Part shown: positions 10,301 to 22,639 of the stretch, piece after piece | How the letters are laid out: the number at the start of each line of letters is the position of its first letter | How positions within the stretch are numbered: the stretch's first letter is position 1 | NCBI GenBank assembly: GCA_905160935.1 | Contig: CAJHZI010000514.1 | Location: forward strand, 1,881,501 to 1,945,500 | Length of the DNA: 64,000 bases | Source: Enchytraeus crypticus | Lineage: Eukaryota; Annelida; Clitellata; Enchytraeida; Enchytraeidae | Direction of reading: 5' to 3' | Notes under the pieces: generated by a model | What the model was told of the DNA's origin: nothing | Seen by the model: only the letters and a program-made list of their open reading frames with translations | The model's database searches: none | Program-made: the position numbers and the translations under genes

Positions 10301-12198
10301 TTGTTGCAATATCTGGAGCTGGAGCGCTCACCAACCGAATACCCTTTCTGACTTTGGTATTATCTTAGTGCTTGGTCGCCTTTTACGACAAGTGCCGTAC
10401 ACGGTTAGTCTATTCTTCTGCAATCCGAACTCAACACTGGAAGGGGAAGAGGAACAATACGACTTCTAAAAAATCTTTATTACTGGAGACTATTGATTGA
10501 TTTTTCATTGCCTATCGTTCATGCCTCCGCGAATTTTATAAAGACCTATGACTGGGTACATATTTGCATAAAATTCTATATACAATTATACATGTAGCTC
10601 TACTTAACTTTGGTATTCATATAATGTAGGCCTATTTTCAAATAAATAATGCATTTGTACTCATATATACTATAGAGTACCACAGCAGTAACATATTTTG
10701 TAAGTTCAGCATTTGCATTTAGAGTTCGGTCTATGCGTATAATTATGCAGTGCCTTGGCATCGGCTATCGCCGTATCGTGATTATGAACGATTAACATAC
10801 TAGTACTTGGCTCATGCAAACTCTACTGAAGAACTCTCGTCACAAATCTAAGTGTCTCATCGTTGTTCGTGTAACATTTCGTAATATACATAAATTCATT
10901 TAGTACTAGGTTAAACTAAAGACATAGGTCTAGAGAGGTTTTCTACGCATTTGGTAGTCTTTGAGTTAGAGAAACAAATATAGAGACGTTCTTTATTTCA
11001 ATTAATTTAGATTTCTTCAGTCTTGGACTGTTAAATACAGATATTGGTCTATAGAGATATATGTTAAAACTTATCATACATAGATCTATTTAATATAAAT
11101 TTAAATGAGTTGGGGACTTAAATCAGAAATAAAAAATAAATTGATATTCAGTAGATCCAATTAGATTCATTTAGACCTGAAATGTTAGGTACGAGACGTT
11201 TACTTAATCTCGAGGCTCAGATATTTTGTAAAGTCTGCGATGCTTGTACTGTTCGGTGAATTGCCATATGATTAAAAGTTTCACTTTCGTTCATATTTTT
11301 GCTAGTTTTAGTATTCTTTAGACCTTGTATTTCACAGCTTGATATTTGTGCATATAACTACGTGCACTTGAATATTTTCATGAAATATCGGATCTTCACT
11401 ACATATCACTAAGGTTTAATAATCCAAACTACATGTACTAGAAAAGAAACAGAAGTTTTGTGCATGGATAATTCTCTACTATAATTTGTATAAGATTACA
11501 GGTAAAATTTTAAGTAACATGCCGTTTTAGTTTTAATTTAATTGTAAATTCATAGGTGGACTTATAGGTGGAGAAATATATGGAATATTAGAATGAAACT
11601 AAAGAACTCACGTCATACAGGCGGCATGAATGAAAATGAGTGAGTATCAATCAGTTAAATCACATCAATGATTTAAATCATATTAATCATTTAAATCAAA
11701 ATGAATTGAGTCATTATTTTCCTTGGCTACAAGATGGGGCAAAGAGTTCTCCATCTAGCTGATCAACGCAGGAAGTAATACAAGCAAATAAGTATTTAAT
11801 ATAATATTACAATTACGTAGTCTTACACCTGAACATGCGTTAAAAAATTAAGTTGACCTTTAATATTGGCAAAACGTAGTAAAGCAAAACAGTATAAAAT
11901 TAAATGTCATTGGCATGTGTTCATGATAAATATTTTAATGATGAAATTAAAAGATAGGAATAAATATAAAAGAAGTGGAATTAATATAAGGATCTAAAAT
12001 TATACACATTTTAAACGGATATTTGATAGTAGTTTATAAAGTATAGGATTTCATGTCTTAGGAATTACTTATTTTGAATATAAAAAGTGACATATTTAAT
12101 TTTTCTGGAAGCCACCCCAGAAGCTATATTTCCCCCAAGCTGTAGGCTACACTAATTAAGGTGTGGATAAGACATAAACATTTGTACACACGGCTTTG
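10301..12198. other. No gene recognised
   Basis: AT-rich sequence. A low-grade dispersed repeat (CGCCTTTTACGACAAGTGCC at 10378, with weaker relatives near 18060 and 30145) is the only structure noticed. Confidence 0.5.
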
Positions 12199-12314
12199 TT
12201 ACCGGTACACTCGACCATGTTACCGGTACACTCGACCATGTTACTGGTACACTCGACCATGTTACCGGTACACTCGACCATATTACCGGTACACTCGACC
12301 AAGTTACCCGTACA
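12199..12314. repeat. 21-bp tandem repeat, about 5.5 copies
   Basis: The unit is TTACCGGTACACTCGACCAT plus one base. Being a multiple of three it stays open in one frame (RYTRPCY), but it has no other coding signs. Confidence 0.95.
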
Positions 12315-13369
12315 GGATTCAATTGTTAGTTATTTACACGATTCCAAGTGACATATTTAACAAACTCAGAACACAATATTAGACATGGGGCACAGAGAGA
12401 TATCCCTACTAAGAAGTAGAATTACTGTATATTATATAGAATTACTTCTATCATACTGATAGTTGATGCTACATCTTCAACGCTTTAATTGAAAGAATTT
12501 TATTATTTATAAAATCAGCGCATTTTCTAGTAACTTGAGGTCTTCAATACAGGCAAGTTTGATAGTTAAATGTTAACACAGTTGTGCGGATTTATGATTG
12601 TTTGCAGAACTTTGCTTAAAATTTAATCCTTTCAGTGTTAATTAATTTAATTTAGTCTATGAAAATAAGAAAATTATCAATAACTTTCTATTGCAGTTAA
12701 ACGTTGTATGGATCTTGGACATGTATTGCTACATTGCTATAGCCTAAAACCATAAACTATATCCTAAAACCATAAGATAAGGCGGCTTCGTCAACATTTC
12801 GATGAATGGACGTTAATCAAGATCTGAGTGTTAGGTGAAGTATTTTCGAAGCATTTAGATTATTTTCTTATATATTAGTTATATTAGTTATGAGCTATAT
12901 TTAGAACAATTATTCGATTATCTCAAACACTAATTATTTTTAATTGAACTCTTAAAATTATTAAATTATCTCAAAGGACGATTGCATTGTTAGTAAATTA
13001 ACAAATTTGTCGAATGATCAAACTAATATATTAAACTACAGGGTACACGACTTCTAAAAAATGTCTAGTACTTCAATTAGATCAAAATATTAATTAATTA
13101 TAAACTGCGCAAGTATATCACTTTGTAGCATTTTCATACTATACCATACAGGTCTTTTGATACATAAACCGTCAGGATCAAAAACTGTTAAAATAAAACA
13201 ATGACATTTTGATGATGTGTATTGTTGAAGGAACATTTCGCTTCAGAAATTAACATAGACTTATTAAAAGTTTATTTGATCCTACTTAGCGTAAAATTAA
13301 AAATACATTTATTTGTATCAAATATTTGTGACTTTTGATAAGTACCTACTAAAAGGTTACAAATGAGGC

Positions 13370-13690
13370 AGTTCTGGAGAGAGTTGGTACAGATAGACAC
13401 TTGATAAATATATTAAGAAATAGGAAGAAGAGTTGGATAGGACACATTCTAAGTGGGGAAGGTCTATTCCATTCTACCTCTATTAAAAGAGGTCATAGAA
13501 GGTAGAATGGAAGGAAAAAGAGGCAGGGGCAGGCCGAGATTAGGCATGTTAGATGATTTAAAGATCCACTCATATGTGGAAATGAAGAGGAAGGCGGACG
13601 ACAGAGAAGAGTGGAGGCGTTATATAACATAGACCTGCCAGTAGGCAGTGCACTAAGAGAGAGATCATAAAGTAATTAATTTCAAATGAC
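13370..13690 (+). mobile_element. LINE 3' fragment of the GKRGRGRPR family
   Basis: The plus-strand translation gives SWIGHILSGEGL, EGRMEGKRGRGRPRLGMLDD and EDREEWRRY, ending in GACCTGCCAGTAGGCAGTGC and a short GA run. It has a small inverted repeat (CCATTCTACC / GGTAGAATGG) near 13468-13510. Confidence 0.7.
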
Positions 13691-14194
13691 ATTCATATGT
13701 TGAATTAGAATAGAATAGAATAGATAATATGTTTATTTTCAGCAAAGACACAAAATGATTTTTAACAACATTTGAGTAGTCTCTAGTTTTCTAAACTACT
13801 CATCGGCATTCAATTTGTCAACATATTCTCCTCTATGTGCTGCTAAATGATAGATCCAAGTTTCAAATTCAGCTCATTGTCAGCTTTTGAGTTCTCTACT
13901 AGATTTGTATGAATTATTTTCATCTATCAGAAAGGACAATGTAAACATCAATAAAACTTTAGCTTAAGAAAAATACAGCTCCTGAATTGGTTTGCCATTG
14001 TCTTACTCAATACCTGGGTCGTTGCCTTATTTTACAGCATACAGCTGTAAAATGTAATATATTATTCAAAATGCAGGATAGACACAATGCAGGATAGACA
14101 AGGCACCAAGTGCATATATGCAGGTATTGTCGGATTTCATTTTCAGCGGAGTTATAAACGCTTTCTCTTCGTACTATTCGTATACTATTATAGT

Positions 14195-14290
14195 CATCAT
14201 CATCTTCTTCTCTTTAATCCCAGTTTAACTAGGATTTGAATACGAACCGACTTTCTCCACACCTCTCTGTCTCATAGCATGCATATCAAA
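14195..14290 (-). mobile_element. Inverted retroelement tail with ATC tract
   Basis: ATCATCATC, then AATCCCAGTTTAACTAGGAT and CGACTTTCTCCACACCTC: the minus-strand version of the 14520-14800 end. Confidence 0.5.
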
Positions 14291-14519
14291 ATCTCTTTCA
14301 TTCGTTTTATACATTTTTAAAGCTATTTCTGGAGCCAATTATCAGTAGCCTTAACTATTTTACTAATCACATCACTTTATTTTGTAGTACTTAGTGACAA
14401 AGGCTTCAATAAATAAATCTTTATCATGACAAAGAGCTTTTTATTATCTGATATATTACACATGCATATAATATTTTTCTACATTTATATATTTTATACT
14501 CATATCTAATATATAATGC

Positions 14520-14800
14520 AGTCCCCGTGTTGTGTCCGGGTTGATTGAAGAATCGACCAACCGTGTAAGTATGCACGTGTCGCAGAAGGCGACAAAGAAA
14601 CTAGATCCAAACCAACGTCAGGATGGGCATTCGGTTGGTGAGCGCCTAGGTTCCAGAAATTGCTACAAAAGCTTAAAGGAATGGATAAAATAGGGGATTG
14701 ACTGATGATATGGCGTGAGACAGAGAGGACCAGAGAAGGTCTATTCGTATCCCAACCCGGTTAAACTGATATTTCAGGGAAGATGATGATGATCTAATAT
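14520..14800 (+). mobile_element. Unclassified retroelement 3' end with GAT tail
   Basis: The last part (GAAGGTCTATTCGTATCCCA, GGTTAAACTG, AGGGAAGATGATGATGA) recurs at 39145-39300 on the same strand and inverted at 14195-14285, 10180-10300 and 55955-56035, usually ending in (GAT)n. Translation shows WRETERTREGLF, which could be a reverse-transcriptase C-terminus, but I cannot place the clade. Confidence 0.5.
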
Positions 14801-15414
14801 ATCAGGCTCAATCTCAAAAACGCTCTCTTTCTCTCGTGTGTCAAATGTATAACTCCACTTTCAAGTCTGCTTTCTCTCTCACTAATGAACACTCCATAGA
14901 CAAAAGAGCTAAGCCTCATCGTCAGGCTATAATATTTTTAACTTTAATCATGTTGTTTTATCTGATCAGATATCGTTTTGAGATGGTATCTATCTGTAGT
15001 TCTCAGCTTTTCTTTGAATCGAATACTATAAGTTCATAGTTGAAATTACTTCAATGTCTAAAGTATCACATATAACTACTGTATAGGTCTGTCTGATTCG
15101 AATATAGGGAGTAAGTTATGATCTGTTTTGAGCTATACTTACACTCTAGTCTATTAAAGAGTACGTTATACATGGACCATCATTAGGCTTTATAACTTTG
15201 ATTACATGTCTAAAATTTGGTTTCTGTTCTGAATTTTATATTAGCTATTTTTCTGTGTATGTTTGAAAGTTTCCTGAGGGATATGTAAATAAATCAGATT
15301 TCCCCTGATAGTTCCGATTTTAGATGGATCTTCATAGCATGCCATAATTCACCTTAACTGCTCTTATTAATTTTTAATTTGTATGTTAATTTCACATTCA
15401 CAGAAAATAAGAAG

Positions 15415-16722
15415 ATGTCTGAAGCGGAGACCTGTGTCACTGATATAAACGGTAATCTATCAAAGATTGAAAACATTTTCGCATGTGTCAATCGCAACAG
15501 CATCACTACGGTACACGGGGGTTTAAAGAGCCCTTCAAGACACGGGAAACAAGACTGCAGGGAATTGCTCTATGACGGCAGCGTCTGCGTTGTTTCTTCA
15601 GATATCAATTCATCCTCTCCTGTGAGTCCGAGAGTCATTTCCGTATCCTGGGACACGGCGACTGATACAGTTAGTTTTGTTCGTTCTCTAAGCAGTGCAG
15701 CATATTCCAGCTTACAGGATGAAGATAAAGGTCTGAGTCCAAGAGAAGGAGGCAGTAACAATAATGTCTCAGACGATCCGCCAGAGTCTCAGAAATCTTA
15801 CAGCTCGAACGGAAATCAACAGACTAGAGGTGAATGGGAAGCAGGAGGAGTTCCAATAAATCCGGAGATGGAAAGAGATGTAAAATCCCTGCAAAACCAA
15901 TTCCGGTTACAGATCGCGCTATCACTGGTGCGAAACTTAGCATGCTACGTGTTTATAGTTTCCATAGTGATATTACCTGTCGAGTGGAATCGTCTGAAGG
16001 AATGGTCACATATCTTAATTTTATGCGTGGCAGCTGTTTGTGTTCTTGGTATTTTCTTGCAGTTCGTACACATCAGCCGAACGTTGAGAGGTCGAAGGTC
16101 GACCATTCTTCTAGAGACTCTACACAGAGCTCTACCTTTAACTGACTTCAGATGTTCAGTTAATCAGTTGAAGAATTCTGCTCCGTATATTGGAGCGGAA
16201 ATTAAAATTTCTGGATTCTGCAGTGAAAGCTTCTGTGGCCGGTCTTGCCTTGGGCTGGAAGGAAAGTCTCCAGGCTTGGACGGAGCTGTGGCCAGGAGAA
16301 CTGAATTCGTATTAAAATACGGTCACTGGAAGGACATCAGTCAGAACATTCGAGACTTATGTGATAGATATAAGCCGCCGTTTCGGATCATACTAAGCAA
16401 GAACTACAGATTCGCAGATAAGTCTACACAGGAGTTAGTTAATCATGACGTTGAGGAGTTTAAGAAGCAGTGTAAAAGTAAAAAGTTCAGATCTTCCTAC
16501 GTACTGGACGTCACGGAAGGAGAAACATTTAACAATGTGCTATTACTCGTCGTTCCGGATGAGATTCTGAATGGAAAGAAATCATTGACGTTTTTTAGTC
16601 CTATATTGTACTCATTGTTTAGCTGCATGGCACTGGATTTCGTTTACTGCTTGATTTATCTCGCGCTCACAAAGAACGCAGGAGTATATTATATAGAAAA
16701 AGTTATAAAAAGGTTAGAATGA
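15415..16722 (+). CDS. TMEM151-like three-span membrane protein
   Basis: One uninterrupted coding exon of 435 codons from ATG 15415 to TGA 16720-16722. An acceptor-like TTCACATTCACAG just upstream (AG at 15402-15403) suggests an untranslated upstream exon. Residues 1-165 are polar and Ser-rich. Hydrophobic segments lie at about 169-191, 198-219 and 393-418. The soluble loop contains EFVLKYGHWKDIS (297-309) and NYRFAD, followed near the end of the third span by a Tyr-rich VYYIEKVIKRL tail. This order (two spans, loop with a KDIS block, F-FA block, acidic E-F-K stretch, terminal span, Y-x-E-K-L tail) resembles TMEM151 proteins as I remember them, at low identity. TMEM151 function is poorly known. 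The long N-terminal extension is unlike the vertebrate members. No frame lesions are seen, so it is probably a live gene. The family call is tentative; the membrane topology is firmer. Confidence 0.8.
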   Translation: MSEAETCVTDINGNLSKIENIFACVNRNSITTVHGGLKSPSRHGKQDCRELLYDGSVCVVSSDINSSSPVSPRVISVSWDTATDTVSFVRSLSSAAYSSLQDEDKGLSPREGGSNNNVSDDPPESQKSYSSNGNQQTRGEWEAGGVPINPEMERDVKSLQNQFRLQIALSLVRNLACYVFIVSIVILPVEWNRLKEWSHILILCVAAVCVLGIFLQFVHISRTLRGRRSTILLETLHRALPLTDFRCSVNQLKNSAPYIGAEIKISGFCSESFCGRSCLGLEGKSPGLDGAVARRTEFVLKYGHWKDISQNIRDLCDRYKPPFRIILSKNYRFADKSTQELVNHDVEEFKKQCKSKKFRSSYVLDVTEGETFNNVLLLVVPDEILNGKKSLTFFSPILYSLFSCMALDFVYCLIYLALTKNAGVYYIEKVIKRLE

Positions 16723-17078
16723 ACGCTATTGAAGTTATAACCTGAAACGCTAAGCTGATTTGTTACTGCAAAAAGATAAAAATTCCTAGTTTTTGAAAGC
16801 ACTTTTAAATGTACTTCTGTACTTTTCAGAATTTTGTCTAAATTTCTAATTTGCTTAAAGATCCGCTTTTGCTTTTGAATTGACTAATGGCTTGCATTTT
16901 AAATGTAACAGATGCTTCATGTATATAAACGTCCCTGATGTCGCGTTCAGGACCGGACGTTAAATCTTAGTTGCAATGTGAATATTGAAGCATATAGGCA
17001 TGATATAGCTTGCATTGAAAAGGGCTGAAAATCTATAAGTTTGAAATATATTTATCCTCTTCAAAATGGCAAATATAA

Positions 17079-17084
17079 ATAAAC
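17079..17084 (+). promoter_or_regulatory. Candidate poly(A) signal of the TMEM151-like gene
   Basis: AATAAA 357 bp after the stop codon at 16722. The intervening 3' UTR contains a repeat-tail remnant (16930-16975, see the GTCCCTGA tail family). Confidence 0.4.
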
Positions 17085-19193
17085 ACTACAGTGATAATTA
17101 ATTTCCTATCCATTATAATTAATCTTTTTTCTCTAAATGGCTGGCTAACAATTCCACGTAGTAATAACTGTATATACAGGTATTGTATCTTTACGCAATA
17201 GCATTAGTCAGTTTTAAACGAAACTCGAAATTAACCAGCAACTGTCATTAGCGAACTGATTATGGTTATCAGAAAGAATTGAGAACAAAGATACAAGTAA
17301 AAGAGGCTAAACCAGCCACATCGGTAAATTGTCAGACATCTTATTAGTAGGACTAACCTTAGACTAGGCTTTAAGATGTAAATATATAAAGTATATCTTA
17401 AAAATGAAAAATATAATTTTTAAACGGAGCTCGATGTACAATTTCAAAAATAATTTACCTAAGTTTGGATCTCGAAAGGACACCTTACTTAGGTTACAGA
17501 TTAGGCTATAGAATTGCCCAGACTATAAATATAGTAGCGCGGCCAAGGCACTTATGATAATTCTTGTGATAATTCTGTACACCAAATTCACAGTATCTAA
17601 GTTAGTTGATTTTTACAAAATAAACTTAGGCTTCAGTTGATCTATTTCAACGTTTGACGAATCAATCAATCCTCTCAACCAAAAATCAGTTGCTGAGCCA
17701 AAATACTTATCCGCATTTTATCAAAATTTACTTGAAGAGATGCAATAAATACGTTAGGATGAAAATTTATATTTGTCATATCTAACAATATTAATTGAGA
17801 GCATCATATAAGAAAATAAGTGTCAGAAGTCTCAGATACTTTCTTCCCCTCTCTATAGTGTTCTATCAAATGGCAGGTCTAAGGTACATATTCCGACTCA
17901 TATTCTGCTTTCACACTTCATAGAAAATACTTAATCGATTAACAAGTTAATCCATTCATAAAAGGTTGCTTTTTACTCACGACTTAATGTCGCCAATAGC
18001 TTGCAAAAATATAGCTTCTGAAGTGATATCCCTTTGCTTTCTTAGTTCCTTCTCATTCGCCTCTTACAACAGGCGCAGTTTACGGTTACTCTATTCTTCA
18101 ATTGTCCGGATACAATAATTCAGTCTCTGATACAACTCGATACAGACCGTTGGACCAACTTATCGTACAACCTTGTCTCAAAATAAACCTTTAAAGAATA
18201 GACTCTATAGTGCAACAGCGAACATGCAGAGTGCAGATGAGTATGAATATAAACGTCTGGTTGCAAGGATGTATAAAAAATAGAAGCAGTATACATTGTA
18301 TAGACATGTCTATCGCAGACTCTGATTTCACACTTAACATGCCTGAGAATTCTAGAATTCCAAACCTAACAGAAACTTCTTCGAATATCTTTGAACTATG
18401 GCACCATAATATTGCATAGTTAAGAGAGAAAATCCTGATAACTGAAATACATCGAGGTCTAGAAATTTTCTTTCTCCTCTAACATCGTGTAACTCAAGAG
18501 GCTTCACGTTCTCGTCAACTAACTAACCACTTGAGCTCATTGCTATGTCACTCGGTGCTGCTTAAAAAGAAATTCCTTGACCCAAAACTCACTGTATATC
18601 TCGTGTCTAGCCAAACCACTAATTTTGCCTGATCCGACTCTGCACAAAACCTTAATCGTTCACTATTCTTAAGTCACCGCAACCAACCGAAATATCGGTA
18701 GGTTTTCCTACATCCGGTTTCCGATGTAGTAATCAATCAATGAGAATATAATAATCCGAAGTATTCTATTATTTATATAACGGCTAGAGGCTAACGTTTA
18801 TAAAGTTTTTTCGTATATCAAAACTTCTTTATTAAATTATCAAATTCCTTAAGTATTGATGAGAAACTATGTTAAGTCCATGTAAAGCACAACGTTTCAT
18901 TTATTATCACTTCATCAGGTGCAAATGACCAACATAGTTTCAAGCGCTCCTTTTATAGGCGCGATAATGGTTACACAACATATCCATAACGTTCATACGT
19001 CTGTAGGGTATTCGTGGAACATTTCTTATGCCCCTTGATTAGTTAATCGTATTTTTCTTTCTCGCGGCCAGAGCATTATTTTCTCTCTCCACGCATTTAA
19101 CCTCTTCGCAATGATTGTCATTGCCATCGTTGCAGCAAAATTAGCTTGAATTAATATTTACATACAAATCTTTTAATATTAAATTATCTGATG
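17085..19193. other. No gene recognised
   Basis: The intergenic stretch downstream of the TMEM151-like gene. It holds a CTAAATGGCAGGTC-like box near 17870 and otherwise only scattered short frames with no similarity I recognise. Confidence 0.5.
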
Positions 19194-19201
19194 CACAGCA
19201 A

Positions 19202-19995
19202 CAATGGCGGATCCAGGGGGGGCCCAGGGGGCCCGGCCCCCCCCTTAGGTCCGCCGATAAAAAATTTAAACTATGTTTTCATTGTTTCTAAGGCAATTTC
19301 GATGTGTAAATACGTTAGTAATGGCAGTGGTTGGGGGTGGGGCCGGGGGAGGGTAGGACAGGGTATATTTTCATTGTTTCTAAGGCAATTTCGATGTGTA
19401 AATATGTTAGCAATGGCAGTGGTTAGGGGGGCCGGGGGGGGGTACAACAGGCAACTCATTTCCAATAGCTCGATTTTTTCTAGGATATAGAGCCTACTAG
19501 GAGCCCTGTATAATGGAAGGGGGTTTAAAAAATGTCGACCGTTTCACTAGCTCTCAATATGGACTTGAACCTATGCATTGGAGGAAAATAAGGTGCAAGT
19601 CAAAAATGTGAACTCTTGTCCCGTAGCAGTGTTGCAAACAGCCTTGAATGGGAGGGTCTTAAGCCTCCCCCCACCACCACCAAAATTAGGTCACTTTTGC
19701 AATTCGTAGAGATCCTCAGAGTTTCTTCAGAGGTGACAAAATTAACCTACTTTTTTCCTAAACAAATGTAGGATTTTAGGTTGACTGACTTTAGTACGGG
19801 TATGACGGGGGGGGGGGGGTGTAAGGTACGTGGATACATTCACTTTAGGAGCCGAATTCAGTAGTGAACACATTGAGAGCCCCCCCACATAAATTTATCT
19901 GGTTGCGTCACATGTCCCGAAGAAGGCGGGACAAAAAAATTGTACTCTAAAAGAAATTTTCGGGCCCCCCTTAAATATTTCTGGATCCGTCCCTG
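19202..19995 (+). mobile_element. hAT-type non-autonomous element, GGCGGATCC family, copy 1
   Basis: A 794-bp element with ends CAATGGCGGATCCAGG and CTGGATCCGTCCCTG, flanked by a perfect 8-bp target duplication CACAGCAA (19194-19201 and 19996-20003). The interior is non-coding, with G-rich runs and an internally repeated block at 19270-19330 and 19362-19420 (shared core AAGGCAATTTCGATGTGTAA). A second copy in inverse orientation is at 43539-44396. CAGNGGCGGATC-type ends with 8-bp duplications are typical of hAT elements. Confidence 0.9.
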
Positions 19996-20003
19996 CACAG
20001 CAA

Positions 20004-22490
20004 TGAATAATTCGAGTATTATAGCATAACCGGGTCCTTAACGTCCCTTTCTTATGCTATTGTGTACTTATGACCCAGTTATCATTTACCTTGTTGACTT
20101 ACCCTTTGTCCGGTAATGATGTTATTATACTTCGGTACTTTCCGTTGTAACCAATTTATAGTTTCTGGTTTAGATTGCAATATGATTGTGCAATGCTTTC
20201 AACGTATGTTCTAGAGCTTCCGTTAAGCTATTAATTAGTAGTAGGTCTTTCTTTAGGTATGCTTATATTAGTCTTTAGGTTCTACGCTTTGTCTTTAGAG
20301 ATATCACTGAATATCTCTCCTTGTCCTTCTTTCTCTGGTTTGAACCGGATACTTAATTAAATTGATATCTAGAGATTATTATTACTAAGTTGACTTTAGG
20401 AAGTTAACTTAATACAGCAGTGAGATAGAACTGAGTCTGAGTCAGAGAGTAGTAGTCGGGTAGTAGTGAGTCTTTCGGTGAGTAGAGAGGAAGACAGTCA
20501 CTCGTAGAATTGAGACTGAGAGTTAGGAGTCAACTTGAGAGGTTGACGTTAGGTCAACATGTCACAGGTACATAGAATGTTTTAGTATGGTATGTATGTT
20601 TGTGTGTTTGAGGTTGTGATATGTTGGAATATCGTAACAGCGTGTAATTATTATGTTTACGAACTGTAGTTATTAATGTGATGCGTGAATTGTATTTGTT
20701 TGTGTTATTAAATATGATATTGTTAAGTTAGAACTCGTGTTGTTCTGTAGCGTAGAGAAAACATTAGAATTGCGCCTTCAATATTATACCACCTCAGCCA
20801 GGACAACCCTATTCCTTCGGGAACCTCCCAAAAGGAACCTTCAATTAATTATTAGCGATTCCGGTATTGTATCATTCTGCATTTTCATCGTGTACAGATG
20901 ATATTGCTTCGCCATATTTTTAATAAGGAGAATTTTGAGAGCCGTTGAAACAGAGATCGTGTCAGGTCTATGAATTTGTGAACACCGTGAAGGGCTTGTC
21001 AGCAAAGAGCCTACATTGTTTTTTCCAGGACCTGCTGTTAGGGTCATTGAGGAGCAACCATCGATCAACGCCTTGACCCACGAGACAAAGCTCTGCTGCT
21101 GGTTGTAGGTTTTAGTCAATACTGACGTAGTGGGACGTGTGTAGAGAATTGAGCAAAACATTAGTAGGCACTAGTATACTGTATGTAATAAAAATTAAAG
21201 CTTAAATTTAAAAAAATTAAAACTAAAATTAAATATAAAATTTTAAGTATTCTGATAATCAGTAACATTTGTTGATTTTCTTTGGGATTAAGTTGGGCTC
21301 AGTTTACACATATTGTAAAAAGGTATCATAGCTATAGACTACAGTGCTGCAGAATTGTGGTAGGCCTATATACATTATTAAACACAAGTGTCAACCCCGT
21401 AAATCAGGAACTTAACACTTCTCTTCAACACTATTCGACACACTCGAGCTATCGTCCACAAGATTGCTTCTGTTTTCACTTTAACTTCACTTTTCTGATT
21501 TAGTTTCTGCTTATCGGTTGCAATAAAAGCATAAAGAAACGGTTTTCTGGATTTCACGATCACTCCGATATAAGTTCTGTTAATTTTCGAATTGAGTGCA
21601 AGATATTATTCTCAAAAAGGTCATGCACGAACGTATATGCAGAATAATATGCTCTTATGAATGTGCCAATGCGGGTTATCAAACTAATGAGATTAAGGTT
21701 AGCTAGTATTTATGAGTATGGTTAGCGTACATTTATGAGTATAGGGTTAAAGTTAAATCAAGTCGATATATAATAGAAAAAGTCGTGGCCTCCATTATTT
21801 AGCCAACCAGCGAGTGTATAACAATCACGTGAGCATTGCTGAAGCGTTTGTAATTCCTCACATTTTTCTGCTGTGGAATTTTTACTCGCCTTGGCGTAAA
21901 CACGCAACGCTGTTATAGTGTTGTAGTCTTGAGCTCAAGTCAGTTGTAATACAGTGTAGGCCACTAAAGTGTGGGCTTTAACTTGTGGTTAATACTACGT
22001 TTATTAAATAATAGTTTAATAGTGAATATATTACTGTTATTTCATTAGAATTACGTCGAACTGCAATAAGTTACAATTAATATAAGCAGCAGTTTTGTTG
22101 TCTATTTTTTGTTGTTTGGTACCTTTATATCGATCGGTTGAAATATATTAGTTCGAATGTTAATTCATAGTAGATAGTCGGGCATCACCGTAGGACCTCT
22201 ACAACTGTAGATTAGTGGTGGGAGTAGAGAATATCAATGTTAAATTCAATCCTTATTTACATGACGACAGAGATTATGGACGGCTAGTAGGTAAGTTAAC
22301 TAATGTAAAGTATGATAAAACTTTAGCGCCTGAATGTTGTGAGACAGTCCTTACTCTTCAGCGTATTATATGGGATGTAAGAGATTAATTATTGTTATGA
22401 GTAATATAGGTAATACATGTTGAAAGTGTTGAATTTCTGGAATATTTTGCTATATAAATACTACATGACATTAAAAAATAAAAAAGATCC
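20004..22490. other. No gene recognised; possible retroelement debris
   Basis: 20400-20830 and 21900-22230 look like unique or old repeat sequence. An open minus-strand frame at 20841-21161 (106 codons with an ATG) shows no family I recognise and no clear splice context. Confidence 0.4.
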
Positions 22491-22493
22491 TTC

Positions 22494-22495
<2 letters not shown>

Positions 22496-22554
<59 letters not shown>
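22496..22554. repeat. TA microsatellite
   Basis: Uninterrupted (TA)n before the LINE fragment at 22640. Confidence 0.97.
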
Positions 22555-22557
<3 letters not shown>

Positions 22558-22639
22558 CCTATATATAACTATCCTTGCTAATTCTATAGCGCATTCAAAA
22601 CTACTACTGTAATTCATTATTGAATTATATTTATCATTA

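Noticed and set aside
20841..21161. Minus-strand 106-codon frame as a gene or exon
   Set aside because: It has an ATG and mixed composition, but no recognisable domain, homologue or convincing splice sites; left unassigned.
20020..22230. A possible solo LTR or LTR retrotransposon
   Set aside because: No matching terminal repeats, primer-binding site or target duplication could be seen.
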